A stretch of DNA of 35,296 nt from Gammaproteobacteria bacterium (GCA_023488305.1 JAMDEF010000017.1:1-35296); one strand, 5' to 3'. Positions 18,700 to 29,379 are shown, counted from the stretch's first letter. Notes: generated from the letters alone by a model not told the origin. Numbers and translations are program-made.

Positions 18700-19662
18700 T
18701 TAATGCTGAGATTTATATCGCATCAAAAGCCATAAAAAAAACGGCCCGCCTAGTAAGGTAGTAATAACGCCGACAGGTAATTCTGCAGGGGCAATAACCA
18801 ATCTGGCAAGCGTATCGCAAATCACCAGAAAGCTACCGCCAAAAAGCAATGTGGCCGGTATCAGATAGCGATGATCTTCACCGATAATCAATCGGCAGAT
18901 ATGCGGCACCATCATGCCGACAAAACCAATCGGTCCGCATAGAGCAACGATAGCTCCCACGCACAATGAAGTCACAAAGAACAATGCGTAGCGTACGTAT
19001 TTCACCGAAACGCCTCGACTTGTGGCTATTTCATCACCGGCCATTAACAGGTTCAGTTCGCGGCTCAGATAAATAATCACTACTGCCGTCAGTGTAACGA
19101 AAGGCAATAGCTGCTTTAATTCCTGATAACCCACCACCGTTAAACTGCCCATCAACCAGCGGATAATTTGAAATGAATCGGCAACGTTGCTGAGATATTG
19201 AATAAACAATATCAGGCTGGAAAAGAAGAAACTGATAGCAACGCCGGTTAACAATAAGGTTTCGCCGGAAAAACCAAACCGAAACCGACTGATACTGTAA
19301 ACAAAACTGATGGCTATCAAGGCACCTGCAAACGCGCTAAGGCTGGTGGCACTTAATCCTAAAATCGTAAAACTGATACCTGTATAGACACTAATCGCTG
19401 CACCTAACGAAGCACCGCTGGCGACTCCCAGGGTAAATGGTGTGGCTAGCGGGTTACGAAACATTGCCTGAAATACCATGCCACACAATGCCAGACCACA
19501 GCCCGCAGTAAATGCAAATAACACTCTTGGGATCCGCAACTCATAGATGATCATTTGCTGGATGTCTGCGGAACCAGCTGCTGAAAAATCCAGCCACGGA
19601 CTGATAATGACCACCAGAATGGTAAACAGACTTAATGCGATGAGTTTAAGTTTTATGCTCAT
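18700..19662 (-). CDS. FecCD/BtuC-family ABC transporter permease
   Basis: Multi-TM BtuC-type protein: ELRIPRVLFAFTAGCGLALCGMVFQAMFRNPLATPFTLGVASGASLGAA, GPIGFVGMMVPHICRLIIGEDHR. Confidence 0.92.
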   Translation of the reverse strand: MSIKLKLIALSLFTILVVIISPWLDFSAAGSADIQQMIIYELRIPRVLFAFTAGCGLALCGMVFQAMFRNPLATPFTLGVASGASLGAAISVYTGISFTILGLSATSLSAFAGALIAISFVYSISRFRFGFSGETLLLTGVAISFFFSSLILFIQYLSNVADSFQIIRWLMGSLTVVGYQELKQLLPFVTLTAVVIIYLSRELNLLMAGDEIATSRGVSVKYVRYALFFVTSLCVGAIVALCGPIGFVGMMVPHICRLIIGEDHRYLIPATLLFGGSFLVICDTLARLVIAPAELPVGVITTLLGGPFFLWLLMRYKSQH

Positions 19663-20435
19663 GACTCATCTGCCACAGCAATCAGCCGATCATGATGCGG
19701 ATGTTTGGCAAAAACAAACGCTTGCTGGTAAAGCTGCTGTAACCGCTCGGCATTTAAAAACTGTTCAGCAGGACCATGCCACAGACATTTTCCATCGAGT
19801 AATGCCAATACATGTTTGCTGTGCTGCGCGGCGTGATTGATATCGTGAGTTACTTCAATAATGGTTTTATTATGCTGCTGATTAAGTTTGCGGATCAGTT
19901 GATGAACTGCTACCTGATGATGCGGATCCAGAAATGCGGTAGGTTCATCCAGGACCAATACCGGTGTATCCTGCGCCAAAGCAGCAGCGATCATTACTCG
20001 CTGACATTCGCCACCGCTTAAGGTCGACATTTTACGATAACGAAAGGCTTGGCATTCGGTGATATTGAGGGCATTTTCTACCACCTCATTATCATGAGTC
20101 TGCCATTCTGAAAAAACATGATGATGACTATATCTTGCCATTCGCACATAGTCATCCACAATAAAGGTGAGATGGTTGCCACCATTTTGCGGAACGTAGC
20201 TGATAAGCCTTGCCAGCTTTTTGTGGCGATACTGGGAGATAGACTGACCATCAATCATGAGCTTGCCACTGTGAATCGGCAAAATCGCGATCAACGTTTT
20301 GAGGAAGGTGCTTTTACCTGAACCATTTGGTCCAACGATGCACAGATAATCTCCTTGAGCGGCGTTGCAACTAATTGATTCAATAAGTTTTTTATCAGAA
20401 ATCCTGACGGAGATATCCTGCGCGTTAATCAACAT
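19659..20435 (-). CDS. ABC transporter ATP-binding protein (BtuD/FecE-like)
   Basis: Walker A GPNGSGKST, signature LSGGECQRVMIA, Walker B VLVLDEPTAFLDP. Confidence 0.94.
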   Translation of the reverse strand: MLINAQDISVRISDKKLIESISCNAAQGDYLCIVGPNGSGKSTFLKTLIAILPIHSGKLMIDGQSISQYRHKKLARLISYVPQNGGNHLTFIVDDYVRMARYSHHHVFSEWQTHDNEVVENALNITECQAFRYRKMSTLSGGECQRVMIAAALAQDTPVLVLDEPTAFLDPHHQVAVHQLIRKLNQQHNKTIIEVTHDINHAAQHSKHVLALLDGKCLWHGPAEQFLNAERLQQLYQQAFVFAKHPHHDRLIAVADES

Positions 20436-21345
20436 GGTTCACCTGTCCCCAATCGAGGTGAGGGTGTAATATTTGTGCCAGCTGTTCAGCCAACTGAATA
20501 ATCCTGGGCCCGGGGATCACCGCATAATCCGCCTGAATAATATGTAATTGATTGTTTTGAATAGCATGGATTTTATCGAGTCGCTGCCATTGTTGCCGAA
20601 GGGCAGTGATATCCGGTGAATACACCTCAGCATCCGGAAAAATATCGATAATAACATCCGGGTTAAGCCTTAACAGACCCTCAGTAGATAAAGCTGGAAC
20701 ACGGAGCTGAGTGCTCTGATAGACATTGGTGGCACCGATGAATGGCAATAAATCATTATAAAAATCCTGTTGCCCGGCGATATAGACTTTATCCAGATAA
20801 TGAGTGTTTGAACTATGGGCAATGGCGATTAAAACCCTGGGTTTTGTCTGACTCTCTACTTTTTGGTGAATCGCTGCAAGCCGGCTGTCAAAATCACTAA
20901 TAAGCTTCTCAGCTGTTGTAGTTTGACCAACAGCGGCGGCAATATCGATGATACTGCGACGAATGCCGGCCAGGGTGGAGTTATCAATACTTAAAGTGGC
21001 AATACCTAATTGTTGTAGCTGTTTTTGCAGCGCATGTTGGCGTTCCAGCAGGATGACCATATCAGCCTTTAACCGAACAATCTGTTCCAGATTCGGGTCA
21101 AGATAACCGCCCACTTTGGGTAAATTGTTCACTTGTGCGGGATATTGGCAGTAGTCTGTTACGGCAACCACCATATCTCCGGCATTCACGGCAAAAAGTG
21201 TTTCTGTAATGCTGGGAGCCAAGCTAATGATCCGCTGAGATGGAGATAGCGGGGACACGCTGCTGTCTTGCAACGTTTTTTCAGGCTGCAACCAGACAAA
21301 AATAAATACCGCGATAAACAGCAGAATCGGCCAAAAACGTGCCAT
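20425..21345 (-). CDS. BtuF-like periplasmic substrate-binding protein
   Basis: RIISLAPSITETLFAVNAGDMVVAVTDYCQYPAQVNNLPKVGGYLDPNLEQIVRLKADMVI; overlaps the ATPase gene. Confidence 0.9.
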   Translation of the reverse strand: MARFWPILLFIAVFIFVWLQPEKTLQDSSVSPLSPSQRIISLAPSITETLFAVNAGDMVVAVTDYCQYPAQVNNLPKVGGYLDPNLEQIVRLKADMVILLERQHALQKQLQQLGIATLSIDNSTLAGIRRSIIDIAAAVGQTTTAEKLISDFDSRLAAIHQKVESQTKPRVLIAIAHSSNTHYLDKVYIAGQQDFYNDLLPFIGATNVYQSTQLRVPALSTEGLLRLNPDVIIDIFPDAEVYSPDITALRQQWQRLDKIHAIQNNQLHIIQADYAVIPGPRIIQLAEQLAQILHPHLDWGQVNHVD

Positions 21346-21411
21346 TTTGGCTTCCCTGTGACCAAAACAGCCTATTATACTGACTGATGTTGATACATAT
21401 AGGTAAAACGC

Positions 21412-21948
21412 ATGAATCAGGTAATGCAGCAGGCAGAGTGTTTATTTACGTTGCAGGCGATCGACGAAAGTCTTGAACAACTGGCCTCTAAGTTGAATCA
21501 GGAGTATGTGGATAAAAACCCAGTATTGCTGTGTGTGATGAATGGTGCAGTGATGACCATGGGACATCTATTGCCTAAGCTGCAATTTAATCTGGAAACC
21601 GATTACATTCATGCGACTCGCTATGGTGATAAAACGGTAGGCGGATCGTTGGATTGGCGTGCAAAACCCAGCATTGAATTGCATGGAAGGCATGTTTTAT
21701 TAGTTGATGATATTTACGATGAAGGCTTCACATTGGCCGCCTTAAGAGAATTCTGTCAGCAATCCGGAGCCATGTCGGTTAAGACCGTGGTTTTAGCAGA
21801 TAAGCAGCATGGCAACAAGCATGGCACACCGCCTGAATATATAGGCTTATCACTTCCAAATCGCTACGTTTTTGGGTTTGGTATGGATTACAAAGGCTAT
21901 CTGCGCAATGCGCCCGGTATTTTTGCAATCAAGGAAAATGCATCATGA
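21412..21948 (+). CDS. hpt: Hypoxanthine(-guanine) phosphoribosyltransferase
   Basis: PRPP motif LLVDDIYDEGFTLAAL and HGPRT-like N-terminus PVLLCVMNGAVMTMGHLLPKL. Confidence 0.88.
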   Translation: MNQVMQQAECLFTLQAIDESLEQLASKLNQEYVDKNPVLLCVMNGAVMTMGHLLPKLQFNLETDYIHATRYGDKTVGGSLDWRAKPSIELHGRHVLLVDDIYDEGFTLAALREFCQQSGAMSVKTVVLADKQHGNKHGTPPEYIGLSLPNRYVFGFGMDYKGYLRNAPGIFAIKENAS

Positions 21949-22679
21949 TCGGATTGATTGGTGGTAGTGGTTTAAGTCAGTTAGAGGGCTTAGTTCTTGA
22001 ACAGCAAATGCAGCGTGAAACGCCATTTGGTGAACCATCAGCACCATTAATGATTGGTAAGTTTGCGGGTAAAGACGTCGCGTTTCTACCCCGGCATGGA
22101 GAGCATCATACCATTCCGCCACATTCGATAAATTATCGGGCCAATATCTGGGCGATGCATCAGTTAGGCGTCGATCAAATTCTTGCCGTCGCCTCGGTGG
22201 GAGGCATTACCGAAGCATATAAGCCTGGAACGATCGCTTTGCCTGATCAATTGATTGATTACAGCTGGGGAAGGGAATCCAGTTTTGCCAGTGAGGATTT
22301 TTCTGCCGATAAACATATTGATTTCACTTATCCATTTGATGAAACCCTGCGCCAGCAAATACAACTGGCTGCCAATATCGAAGAAATGACAGTGATAGAT
22401 GGCGGCGTCTATGCCGTTACTCAAGGACCTCGACTGGAAACCGCTGCTGAGATCCGCAGATTAAAAACCGATGGCGCCGATATGGTGGGCATGACTTTGA
22501 TGCCGGAAGCTGTGCTTGCTCGAGAGTTAAATATCGCCTATGCCAGTATTGCGATTGTAGCTAATCAGGCTGCTGGTATAAGTTCACACCCGTTGACTAT
22601 CGAAGCCATCCTGGAAACTATGGATGCAACAATGGGCCAGGTTCGTTGTTTATTAAAATGTGTTATTCCGTTGTTGTAG
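21945..22679 (+). CDS. S-methyl-5'-thioinosine phosphorylase (MTAP/PNP family)
   Basis: IGLIGGSGL, LPRHGEHHTIPPHSINYRANIWA, TQGPRLETAAEIRRLKTDGADMVGMTLMPEAVLAREL; overlaps hpt by 4 nt. Confidence 0.87.
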   Translation: MIGLIGGSGLSQLEGLVLEQQMQRETPFGEPSAPLMIGKFAGKDVAFLPRHGEHHTIPPHSINYRANIWAMHQLGVDQILAVASVGGITEAYKPGTIALPDQLIDYSWGRESSFASEDFSADKHIDFTYPFDETLRQQIQLAANIEEMTVIDGGVYAVTQGPRLETAAEIRRLKTDGADMVGMTLMPEAVLARELNIAYASIAIVANQAAGISSHPLTIEAILETMDATMGQVRCLLKCVIPLL

Positions 22680-23298
22680 CTTCACCCTCAGTCGGTAACG
22701 AATAGGTTTCCGGGCCGGTCATATTGGATAACACCTGATCCGGAGTTGATACTGGAATCAGCTGTAAAATTGCCCCGAATCGCGGATGATCGAAATAATG
22801 CACCTGTCGACTACGAATGCGGCGTAATTCCACTAAGCGTGGTTGAGACAAGGTATGAAATGAATCACTTTCAACTGACCGGACACCATCCTGCAACCAT
22901 AAGTCCAGATTGGCATGCAAGTATGTTGCGATATGAAAACGTACTTGGCCTTTCACTCGTTCTGATTCAATAGCAACTGCTTGAGCACGATTGCGATTCC
23001 CTACCGCTTGTTGCCAGGACTGATGACTCACTACCCGATAGCCAGCTGAATTGCGCAAGCGTTGGGCAATATCACCAAGATTTTTATTTTCTGCTGGTTG
23101 AATCGCTTTATTTGCCATACCTACGCTCAACGGAGCGGGATCCTGCAACGTAAATGCGGGTGATTGTTCGTTATCAGAGGGATTAAGAACTTCGAACACA
23201 ATCAGCTCAACGTGGTACCACTGTTGCGCCTGTGCGGCGACGCCGATACTCATTAAACCGACGAATAATATGCTATTGGTTAGGTTCAGAAATTTCAT
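22663..23298 (-). CDS. Putative CsiV-like periplasmic protein
   Basis: Signal peptide then WYHVELIVFEVLNP, typical of CsiV-like proteins. Overlaps the MTIP gene end convergently by 17 nt. Confidence 0.65.
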   Translation of the reverse strand: MKFLNLTNSILFVGLMSIGVAAQAQQWYHVELIVFEVLNPSDNEQSPAFTLQDPAPLSVGMANKAIQPAENKNLGDIAQRLRNSAGYRVVSHQSWQQAVGNRNRAQAVAIESERVKGQVRFHIATYLHANLDLWLQDGVRSVESDSFHTLSQPRLVELRRIRSRQVHYFDHPRFGAILQLIPVSTPDQVLSNMTGPETYSLPTEGEATTTE

Positions 23299-23428
23299 AA
23301 AAAAGCAGTCCCGGATAACGAATGTGGCTATTGTCTTACGCTAACTCGAAAAAGTCCAAGATCCACCCGTTTGATGTACTTTGCTGGTATCATCAAATGA
23401 ACATCAAAAGTCGCAATGGAGCAGAGTA

Positions 23429-24352
23429 ATGGAAGGTTTTTCGCTATTTGTCATCGTGGTACTGGTCCTGGCCATTGTCCTTGTTTTAATGGGCGTCAAG
23501 TCAGTCGATCAGGGGTGGGAATATACGGTTGAACGCTTTGGTCGTTATACCAAAACATTGCGACCAGGTTTAAATCTCATTGTGCCAGTGATTGATAAGA
23601 TCGGCGCACGCATTAATATGATGGAGCAGGTCTTGGATGTGCCTTCGCAAGGCATTATCACTAAGGATAATGCGATGGTACGGGTGGATGGCATAGTCTT
23701 TTATCAAGTTATTCATGCTGCAAAAGCCGCTTATGAAGTCAGCGGACTGGATAATGCGATTCTGAATTTAACCATGACTAACGTGCGTACTGTTATGGGC
23801 TCAATGGATCTGGATGAATTGCTCTCCAAACGTGATGAAATCAATACACGATTATTGACGGTAGTGGATGACGCAACCACACCATGGGGTATTAAAGTCA
23901 CCCGTATTGAAATCAAGGATATTGAACCACCCGCCGATCTGATTGAAGCCATGGGCCGTCAGATGAAAGCAGAGCGGATTAAACGCGCTAATATTCTTGA
24001 AGCTGAAGGTCATCGTCAATCAGAAATTCTGCGAGCAGAAGGTGAAAAACAAGCTGCAGTTTTGGAGGCTGAAGGTCGACGTGAAGCGGCTTTTCGAGAT
24101 GCCGAAGCGCGTGAACGTTTAGCGGAAGCTGAAGCTAAAGCCACAACCATGGTTTCAGAAGCCATTGCACAAGGTGACGTTCAGGCTGTGAACTACTTTG
24201 TGGCACAAAAATACATTGAAGCACTCAAAGATATGGCTAGTGCTAACAATCATAAAATCATCATGATGCCTCTGGAAGCGGGAAGTGTTATCGGATCATT
24301 AGCCGGTATTACCGAACTGGCAAAAGAAGCGTTCGTACGTAAAGAGAATTAA
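23429..24352 (+). CDS. qmcA: SPFH/band-7 membrane protein (QmcA-like)
   Basis: Stomatin/SPFH core: [56 protein letters not shown]. Confidence 0.92.
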   Translation: MEGFSLFVIVVLVLAIVLVLMGVKSVDQGWEYTVERFGRYTKTLRPGLNLIVPVIDKIGARINMMEQVLDVPSQGIITKDNAMVRVDGIVFYQVIHAAKAAYEVSGLDNAILNLTMTNVRTVMGSMDLDELLSKRDEINTRLLTVVDDATTPWGIKVTRIEIKDIEPPADLIEAMGRQMKAERIKRANILEAEGHRQSEILRAEGEKQAAVLEAEGRREAAFRDAEARERLAEAEAKATTMVSEAIAQGDVQAVNYFVAQKYIEALKDMASANNHKIIMMPLEAGSVIGSLAGITELAKEAFVRKEN

Positions 24353-24354
24353 AA

Positions 24355-24795
24355 ATGCCTTTCATTATCGATTTTTGGCATTGGTGGGTATTGGCAGTGG
24401 TGTTGATCACACTGGAAATCATCTTGCCCAGCTTTTTTGCCTTATGGTTAGGTATTGCAGCATTTATCACCGGCCTGGTGTTGCTGTTATTTCCAGCGAT
24501 TCCCTGGCAGTTCCAATGGCTAATGTTTGCTGTGTTATCGGTGTTGAGTATCGTGTTGTGGCGTAGATATTACGTCAAACATCCCATTGCAACGGATGAG
24601 CCATTACTCAATCGACGGGGTGAACAACATGTCGGTCGAATTCTTACGCTAACTAATCCTATTGTAAATGGGCAGGGAAAAGTCATCCTCGATGATTCCA
24701 CCTGGAAAGTACATGGTCCCGATTGCCCGACCGGTACTCGAGTTCAAGTTATCGCTGTAGATAACGTTATTCTTAAAGTTGAAATTATTGGTTAA
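24355..24795 (+). CDS. NfeD-family membrane protein
   Basis: TM segments then an OB-fold-like C-terminus (VDNVILKVEII); directly downstream of the SPFH gene. Confidence 0.9.
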   Translation: MPFIIDFWHWWVLAVVLITLEIILPSFFALWLGIAAFITGLVLLLFPAIPWQFQWLMFAVLSVLSIVLWRRYYVKHPIATDEPLLNRRGEQHVGRILTLTNPIVNGQGKVILDDSTWKVHGPDCPTGTRVQVIAVDNVILKVEIIG

Positions 24796-24797
24796 CG

Positions 24798-25397
24798 ATG
24801 GCTTTACTGATCGATTTAATGCGTCATGGCGAACCCCAAGGCGGAATGCGTTATCGTGGGCAGCTTGATGATCCGTTAAGTGAGTTGGGTTGGCAGCAAA
24901 TGCGGTCTGCTACTGCCAATGTTCAACCCTGGCAGCACATTGTCAGCTCGACCTTAAGCCGCTGTGCCGATTTTGCCAAAGAAGTTGCCGATAAAAATGC
25001 CATTTCATTACAACTGGATAAGCAATTTACCGAGATAGGTTTTGGTGATTGGGAAGGCAAAACAGCCAGTGAGTTGGAACAACACCATAAAGCAGCATTT
25101 TATGCTTTTTATGATGATCCGATTAACAATACTCCTGCTAATGCCGAATCACTCTTGGCATTTCAGCAGCGCATTCAGTACGCATGGCAAACATTAGTGC
25201 AATCGCATACTGATAAACATATTTTGTTGATCGCTCATGTCGGGGTGATTCGTGTCATTCTCACTGAGATATTAGCGATGCCTCTTGAAGCTATGTTTCG
25301 TATCCAAGTGCCTTACGCTGCGATTAGCCGCATTGTGATATACAACGAAGGCCCGAGACTCTATCCGCAATTACAGTTTCACGCAGGCACGCTATGA
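24798..25397 (+). CDS. Histidine phosphatase (phosphoglycerate mutase/CobC-like)
   Basis: DLMRHGEP catalytic N-terminus, STLSRCADFA, EIGFGDWEGKTASEL, LLIAHVGVIRVIL. Confidence 0.88.
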   Translation: MALLIDLMRHGEPQGGMRYRGQLDDPLSELGWQQMRSATANVQPWQHIVSSTLSRCADFAKEVADKNAISLQLDKQFTEIGFGDWEGKTASELEQHHKAAFYAFYDDPINNTPANAESLLAFQQRIQYAWQTLVQSHTDKHILLIAHVGVIRVILTEILAMPLEAMFRIQVPYAAISRIVIYNEGPRLYPQLQFHAGTL

Positions 25398-26572
25398 CAG
25401 CGTTTTTTAATACCGGTCTTAGCCAGCAGCAGTTTCTGGATGAATATTGGCAAAAGAAACCATTAGTGATCCGGCAGGCTTTTCCTATGCCAGTATGTGA
25501 TCTTAGTCCAAATGATCTTGCGACGTTTGCCTGTGAGGCAGAAGTCGAATCGCGCTTGATTGAAGAATTTGCGGAAAAACCTTGGCAACTGCGTCACGGT
25601 CCATTTGACGACAAAGATTTTGCGGCTTTGCCTGATACACATTGGACTTTGCTGGTCCAGGATATGGATAAGCATTATCCACCGTTACAGAATCTGCTAG
25701 AGGCATTTGTGTTTCTGTCTGACTGGCGCCGTGATGATGTGATGATAAGTTATGCGCCTGAAGGTGGATCGGTCGGGGCACATACCGACAGTTATGATGT
25801 ATTTCTATTACAGGCGCAGGGAACCAGGCATTGGCAAATCAGTGATAAGCCGTTAATTTATGCGGCTTTCAGAGATGATACTGATTTACGCATACTGCAG
25901 CAGTTTTCAGCTGACCAGGACTGGGAATTACAGCCCGGAGATATGCTCTATCTACCACCTCACTTTGCTCATCATGGCGTAGCTTTAAATCCATGTTTGA
26001 CCTTTTCGATAGGATTCAGAGCCCCATCCCAATTACAGTTGCTTGATGCTTTCAGTCACACCTTGTTAGAACAGGATGTTGCCGAACAACTTTATGCGGA
26101 TGCTGATGTGGACGTTACTCACTCTGCAACTGAGATTGATGCCAGTGCAATCCAGCGCTTTCAGAATTTACTGCTGGAAACCATAACTGACAATGAAGGT
26201 TTAATAGCTTTGGCGGTTGGGCGGCTGGTGACTGAAACCAAATCAACTTTGCAGGACTTAGCGGAAGGATTTGTAACGGATAAACCTTCATTAGTTGAAC
26301 TGGATGAACGCTTTCATGCGGGAGAGTATTTACAGCGTAATGACTATTTACGTTTTGCCTGGCATAAAGATTCAGCAGGAGCATATTTATTTGTGGCAGG
26401 AGAAGCCTATATCGCTGAGCTTGCTGCGGCAGAACATCTCCAGTGGCTAACCACTAAAGCTCATATCCATCAAACTGATTGGCAATCTATACGTAATTTT
26501 CCAAAGTTAATGGATATCTGTTGTGAATTGATTGCCGAGGGTGCCTGGTATTGGCCAGCAGATTTTGCTTAA
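25394..26572 (+). CDS. roxA: Cupin/JmjC-type ribosomal protein oxygenase (RoxA/YcfD-like)
   Basis: FLDEYWQKKPLVIRQAFP; metal motif GSVGAHTDSYDVFLLQAQGTRHW; ELQPGDMLYLPPHFAHHGVA. Confidence 0.9.
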   Translation: MTAFFNTGLSQQQFLDEYWQKKPLVIRQAFPMPVCDLSPNDLATFACEAEVESRLIEEFAEKPWQLRHGPFDDKDFAALPDTHWTLLVQDMDKHYPPLQNLLEAFVFLSDWRRDDVMISYAPEGGSVGAHTDSYDVFLLQAQGTRHWQISDKPLIYAAFRDDTDLRILQQFSADQDWELQPGDMLYLPPHFAHHGVALNPCLTFSIGFRAPSQLQLLDAFSHTLLEQDVAEQLYADADVDVTHSATEIDASAIQRFQNLLLETITDNEGLIALAVGRLVTETKSTLQDLAEGFVTDKPSLVELDERFHAGEYLQRNDYLRFAWHKDSAGAYLFVAGEAYIAELAAAEHLQWLTTKAHIHQTDWQSIRNFPKLMDICCELIAEGAWYWPADFA

Positions 26573-26573
26573 G

Positions 26574-27086
26574 CTATTTAGTCTGCCGTTTGAATTCAGT
26601 ATTGTGACATTTCGGGCAGGGTGGAATGCGGCCGGTTTTTTTGAAGTGCATTTCTGTTCCACAAGAATCGCATACTAACGTACCGATGCCGGTAATTTCA
26701 CCAGTGTGATATTGCTGGGCCATTTGTGCTTGTGTCGCCAGTTGGCCGAGTTCGAGCCGGGTTCTATCCGCGACTGAAGCAAACAATTCATAAAGCCGTT
26801 CTTCTACGAGTTGTAAATCGAAGTTAAACCAGGTTGAAAATTCTTTTCCTGTGATTTCAAGATATTCGGCTGCATCCTGCAAATCACGTTCAACATAATA
26901 GGCAATCTTGTCAGCTTCTTCTGCAGTCACTTCTCTTAGCTCTATCGCCCGAAGTTTTGCAAGTTCAATTCGTTGCTTGAGTGTTGGAACTGCATTCGCT
27001 TCAGCATCATCAAAAAAGTGATGAATGCGTTCCATCATTTTGTCATAGGCGGCGGCGAACTTTTCTTCGAAGTTATTATCTGACAT
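26574..27086 (-). CDS. DUF1451/YbeL-like zinc-ribbon protein
   Basis: C-terminal zinc ribbon LVCDSCGTEMHFKKTGRIPPCPKCHNTEFKR. Confidence 0.88.
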   Translation of the reverse strand: MSDNNFEEKFAAAYDKMMERIHHFFDDAEANAVPTLKQRIELAKLRAIELREVTAEEADKIAYYVERDLQDAAEYLEITGKEFSTWFNFDLQLVEERLYELFASVADRTRLELGQLATQAQMAQQYHTGEITGIGTLVCDSCGTEMHFKKTGRIPPCPKCHNTEFKRQTK

Positions 27087-27156
27087 GACTTAACCCTTTA
27101 TCTGATGCGGTTTTTAGGTTAACTTAGCACACATTAATCCAACGGAGGAAACCGTT

Positions 27157-27642
27157 TTGATCACAACACGCAAGCTATTGTTTGGCGGGTTTTTATTTTG
27201 TTTCAGCTTATTTTTGGCTGCTCTGTATATGCAACATGTGATGGAGTTAGAACCATGCCCGTTATGCATTTTGCAACGTGTGTTAGTGATGGTTACCGGG
27301 GTATTTTTCCTGATAGCGGCCATTCATAATCCGGCCAGAACAGGAACCAGAATTTATGTGGGATTGATCAGTTTATCGGCTTTATTGGGAGCATCGGTTT
27401 CAGCAAGACATGTCTGGTTGCAAAACCTTCCTGTTGATCAAGTGCCAAGTTGTGGTCCAGGAATGGGCTTTATTATGGAAAATTTTCCGCTGACCGATGC
27501 ATTGTCTTTGGTGTTACGAGGGTCAGGGGAATGCGCTGAGGTTTCATGGACGTTTCTCAGTCTCAGTATTCCTGCCTGGACACTGCTGACATTTGTGGGA
27601 ATGTTAAGCTTGGCAATTTTCGCTGCCTGGCGGCAGCAATAA
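27157..27642 (+). CDS. dsbB: Disulfide bond formation protein B
   Basis: Four-TM protein with ELEPCPLCILQRV and a second-loop Cys pair (PSCGPGM..., GSGECAEVSW). Confidence 0.92.
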   Translation: MITTRKLLFGGFLFCFSLFLAALYMQHVMELEPCPLCILQRVLVMVTGVFFLIAAIHNPARTGTRIYVGLISLSALLGASVSARHVWLQNLPVDQVPSCGPGMGFIMENFPLTDALSLVLRGSGECAEVSWTFLSLSIPAWTLLTFVGMLSLAIFAAWRQQ

Positions 27643-27683
27643 ACTGAAATTGAATAACTAAGCTGGCGTTAGACTATATTGGA

Positions 27684-27902
27684 TTAACGGGCACGATAGA
27701 CGATGCGGCCTTTGCTTAAATCGTAGGGAGTCAATTGAACAGTTACTTTGTCGCCAGTGAGGATGCGGATATAGTTTTTACGCATTTTGCCGGAGATATG
27801 TGCTGTTACAACATGACCATTTTCCAGTTCAACGCGGAAAGTAGTGTTAGGCATCGTGTCAATTACAGTGCCTTCAAATTCGATATGATCTTCTTTTGCC
27901 AT
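27684..27902 (-). CDS. infA: Translation initiation factor IF-1
   Basis: 72 aa S1/OB fold: [72 protein letters not shown]. Confidence 0.98.
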   Translation of the reverse strand: MAKEDHIEFEGTVIDTMPNTTFRVELENGHVVTAHISGKMRKNYIRILTGDKVTVQLTPYDLSKGRIVYRAR

Positions 27903-27950
27903 ACAGGTCTTAATTTACCAAGCTATTAAAAGATCCATTTTGCCGTAAAA

Positions 27951-28664
27951 TCACTGATTATTCAAAGCTTTTTTATCAAAATTGCGCCATTGCCCATCAA
28001 ATTGTTGTAAAGCGGAGAATCGGCTCTTGTAACGCATTTTAGGACTATCACTAATCCAATAGCCTAAATATAGCCAAGGCAAATTTTGTTGTTTCGCTAA
28101 TTCGATCTGTTTCAAAATAGCAAAGGTGCCTAAACCTCTTGCAGAATGCTCGGGATCAAAGAAAGTATAGAATGCTGATGCGGCATCGGTAACAAAATCA
28201 GTAATAGCAACTGCAAGCAATTCCTGCCGGGTTCGGAATTCAATAAAGGCCGTATCACTCCAGCTGCTGGTGAGAAACTGCAGATAGGTTTCTTTACTGG
28301 GATTATCCATTCCACCACCAGCATGTCTATGTGCGATATAGCGTTGATAAAGATCATAGTGTTCCGCATTAAAAACAGCGGGTGTGATATTTATATACAC
28401 ATCATTATTATCACGTAAACATCGTCGTTGGCTGCGGTTCGGCTGAAAATTATTTACGTCTATTCTAACCGGAACACAAGCATCACATGCCGGACAAAAT
28501 GGACGATATACGTGGTCACCGCTGCGTCTGAATCCGTGTTGGATGAGCTGACTGTATAGTACGTTGGTCAGCGGACGGAGTGGGTCGGGATAGATGTTTC
28601 GCGCTAGCCGGTCTTCAAGATATGAACAGGCATGCGGTCTGTCCTGATAAAAATCAAGGCTCAT
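27951..28664 (-). CDS. bpt: Aspartate/glutamate leucyltransferase (arginyltransferase family)
   Basis: Ate1-family: CSYLEDRLARNIYPDPLRPLTNVLYSQLIQHGFRRSGDHVYRPFCPACDACVPVRI; adjacent to aat and infA. Confidence 0.94.
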   Translation of the reverse strand: MSLDFYQDRPHACSYLEDRLARNIYPDPLRPLTNVLYSQLIQHGFRRSGDHVYRPFCPACDACVPVRIDVNNFQPNRSQRRCLRDNNDVYINITPAVFNAEHYDLYQRYIAHRHAGGGMDNPSKETYLQFLTSSWSDTAFIEFRTRQELLAVAITDFVTDAASAFYTFFDPEHSARGLGTFAILKQIELAKQQNLPWLYLGYWISDSPKMRYKSRFSALQQFDGQWRNFDKKALNNQ

Positions 28665-29379
28665 AGTTAAATGGTGATGTGTTAGTTTGCCAGGTGCCTG
28701 GTTGGCCGGGTATGGAGCATAAATGCTGTACTTGGCGAACAAAGCTTTCTCTGGGCAGGGTCATTGCGCCAAGACGCGACAAATGCTCAGAATAAACCTG
28801 ACAGTCGATCAAAGGATATCCCCACATTCTAAGCTGTCGGGCAAGGGCAACTAACGCAATTTTAGAAGCATTTGTTTGATAACTGAACATGGACTCACCA
28901 AAAAACATTTTGCCTATGGATACACCGTAAATACCACCAACCAGCTGTTCATCCTGCCAGCATTCTACACTGTGTGCATATCCGGCCTGATGAAGTGCTG
29001 TATAGGCCGCAATCATTTCGTTATGGATCCAGGTTTCATGTTGTTCAGCAGGTACTTTTGCTTGTCTGGGTGCCGCACAGGCCTGCATAACAGCTTCGAA
29101 ATCTTGGTCAAATGTAATATGAAAAGGTTTCTGCCGTAACGCTTTTTTTAAACTTTTACTGATATGCAGATTATCTGTTTGAAAGACCATGCGTGGATTG
29201 GGGCTCCACCATAAAATGGGGTCATATGCATTAAACCAAGGGAAGATCCCTTGTCGATAAGCATTCAACAACCGAGTGAGAGATAAATCGCCACCTGCAG
29301 CCAATAAGCCGTGAGAGGTGGCCTGTTCAACTGGTGGGAATGGACTGTCGGCAGATATACCTAACCAGCTGATAGCCAT
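28654..29379 (-). CDS. aat: Leucyl/phenylalanyl-tRNA--protein transferase
   Basis: FPPVEQATSHGLLAAGGDLSLTRLLNAYRQGIFPWF...ILWWSPNPRMVF; VGGIYGVSIGKMFFGESMFS. Confidence 0.97.
   Translation of the reverse strand: MAISWLGISADSPFPPVEQATSHGLLAAGGDLSLTRLLNAYRQGIFPWFNAYDPILWWSPNPRMVFQTDNLHISKSLKKALRQKPFHITFDQDFEAVMQACAAPRQAKVPAEQHETWIHNEMIAAYTALHQAGYAHSVECWQDEQLVGGIYGVSIGKMFFGESMFSYQTNASKIALVALARQLRMWGYPLIDCQVYSEHLSRLGAMTLPRESFVRQVQHLCSIPGQPGTWQTNTSPFNYEP

Noticed and set aside
18700-21411. Possible cobalamin riboswitch upstream of the BtuFDC-like operon
   Set aside because: The divergent intergenic gap is only ~66 bp (21346-21411) and contains no recognisable B12-box; the substrate assignment to B12 is by homology only.
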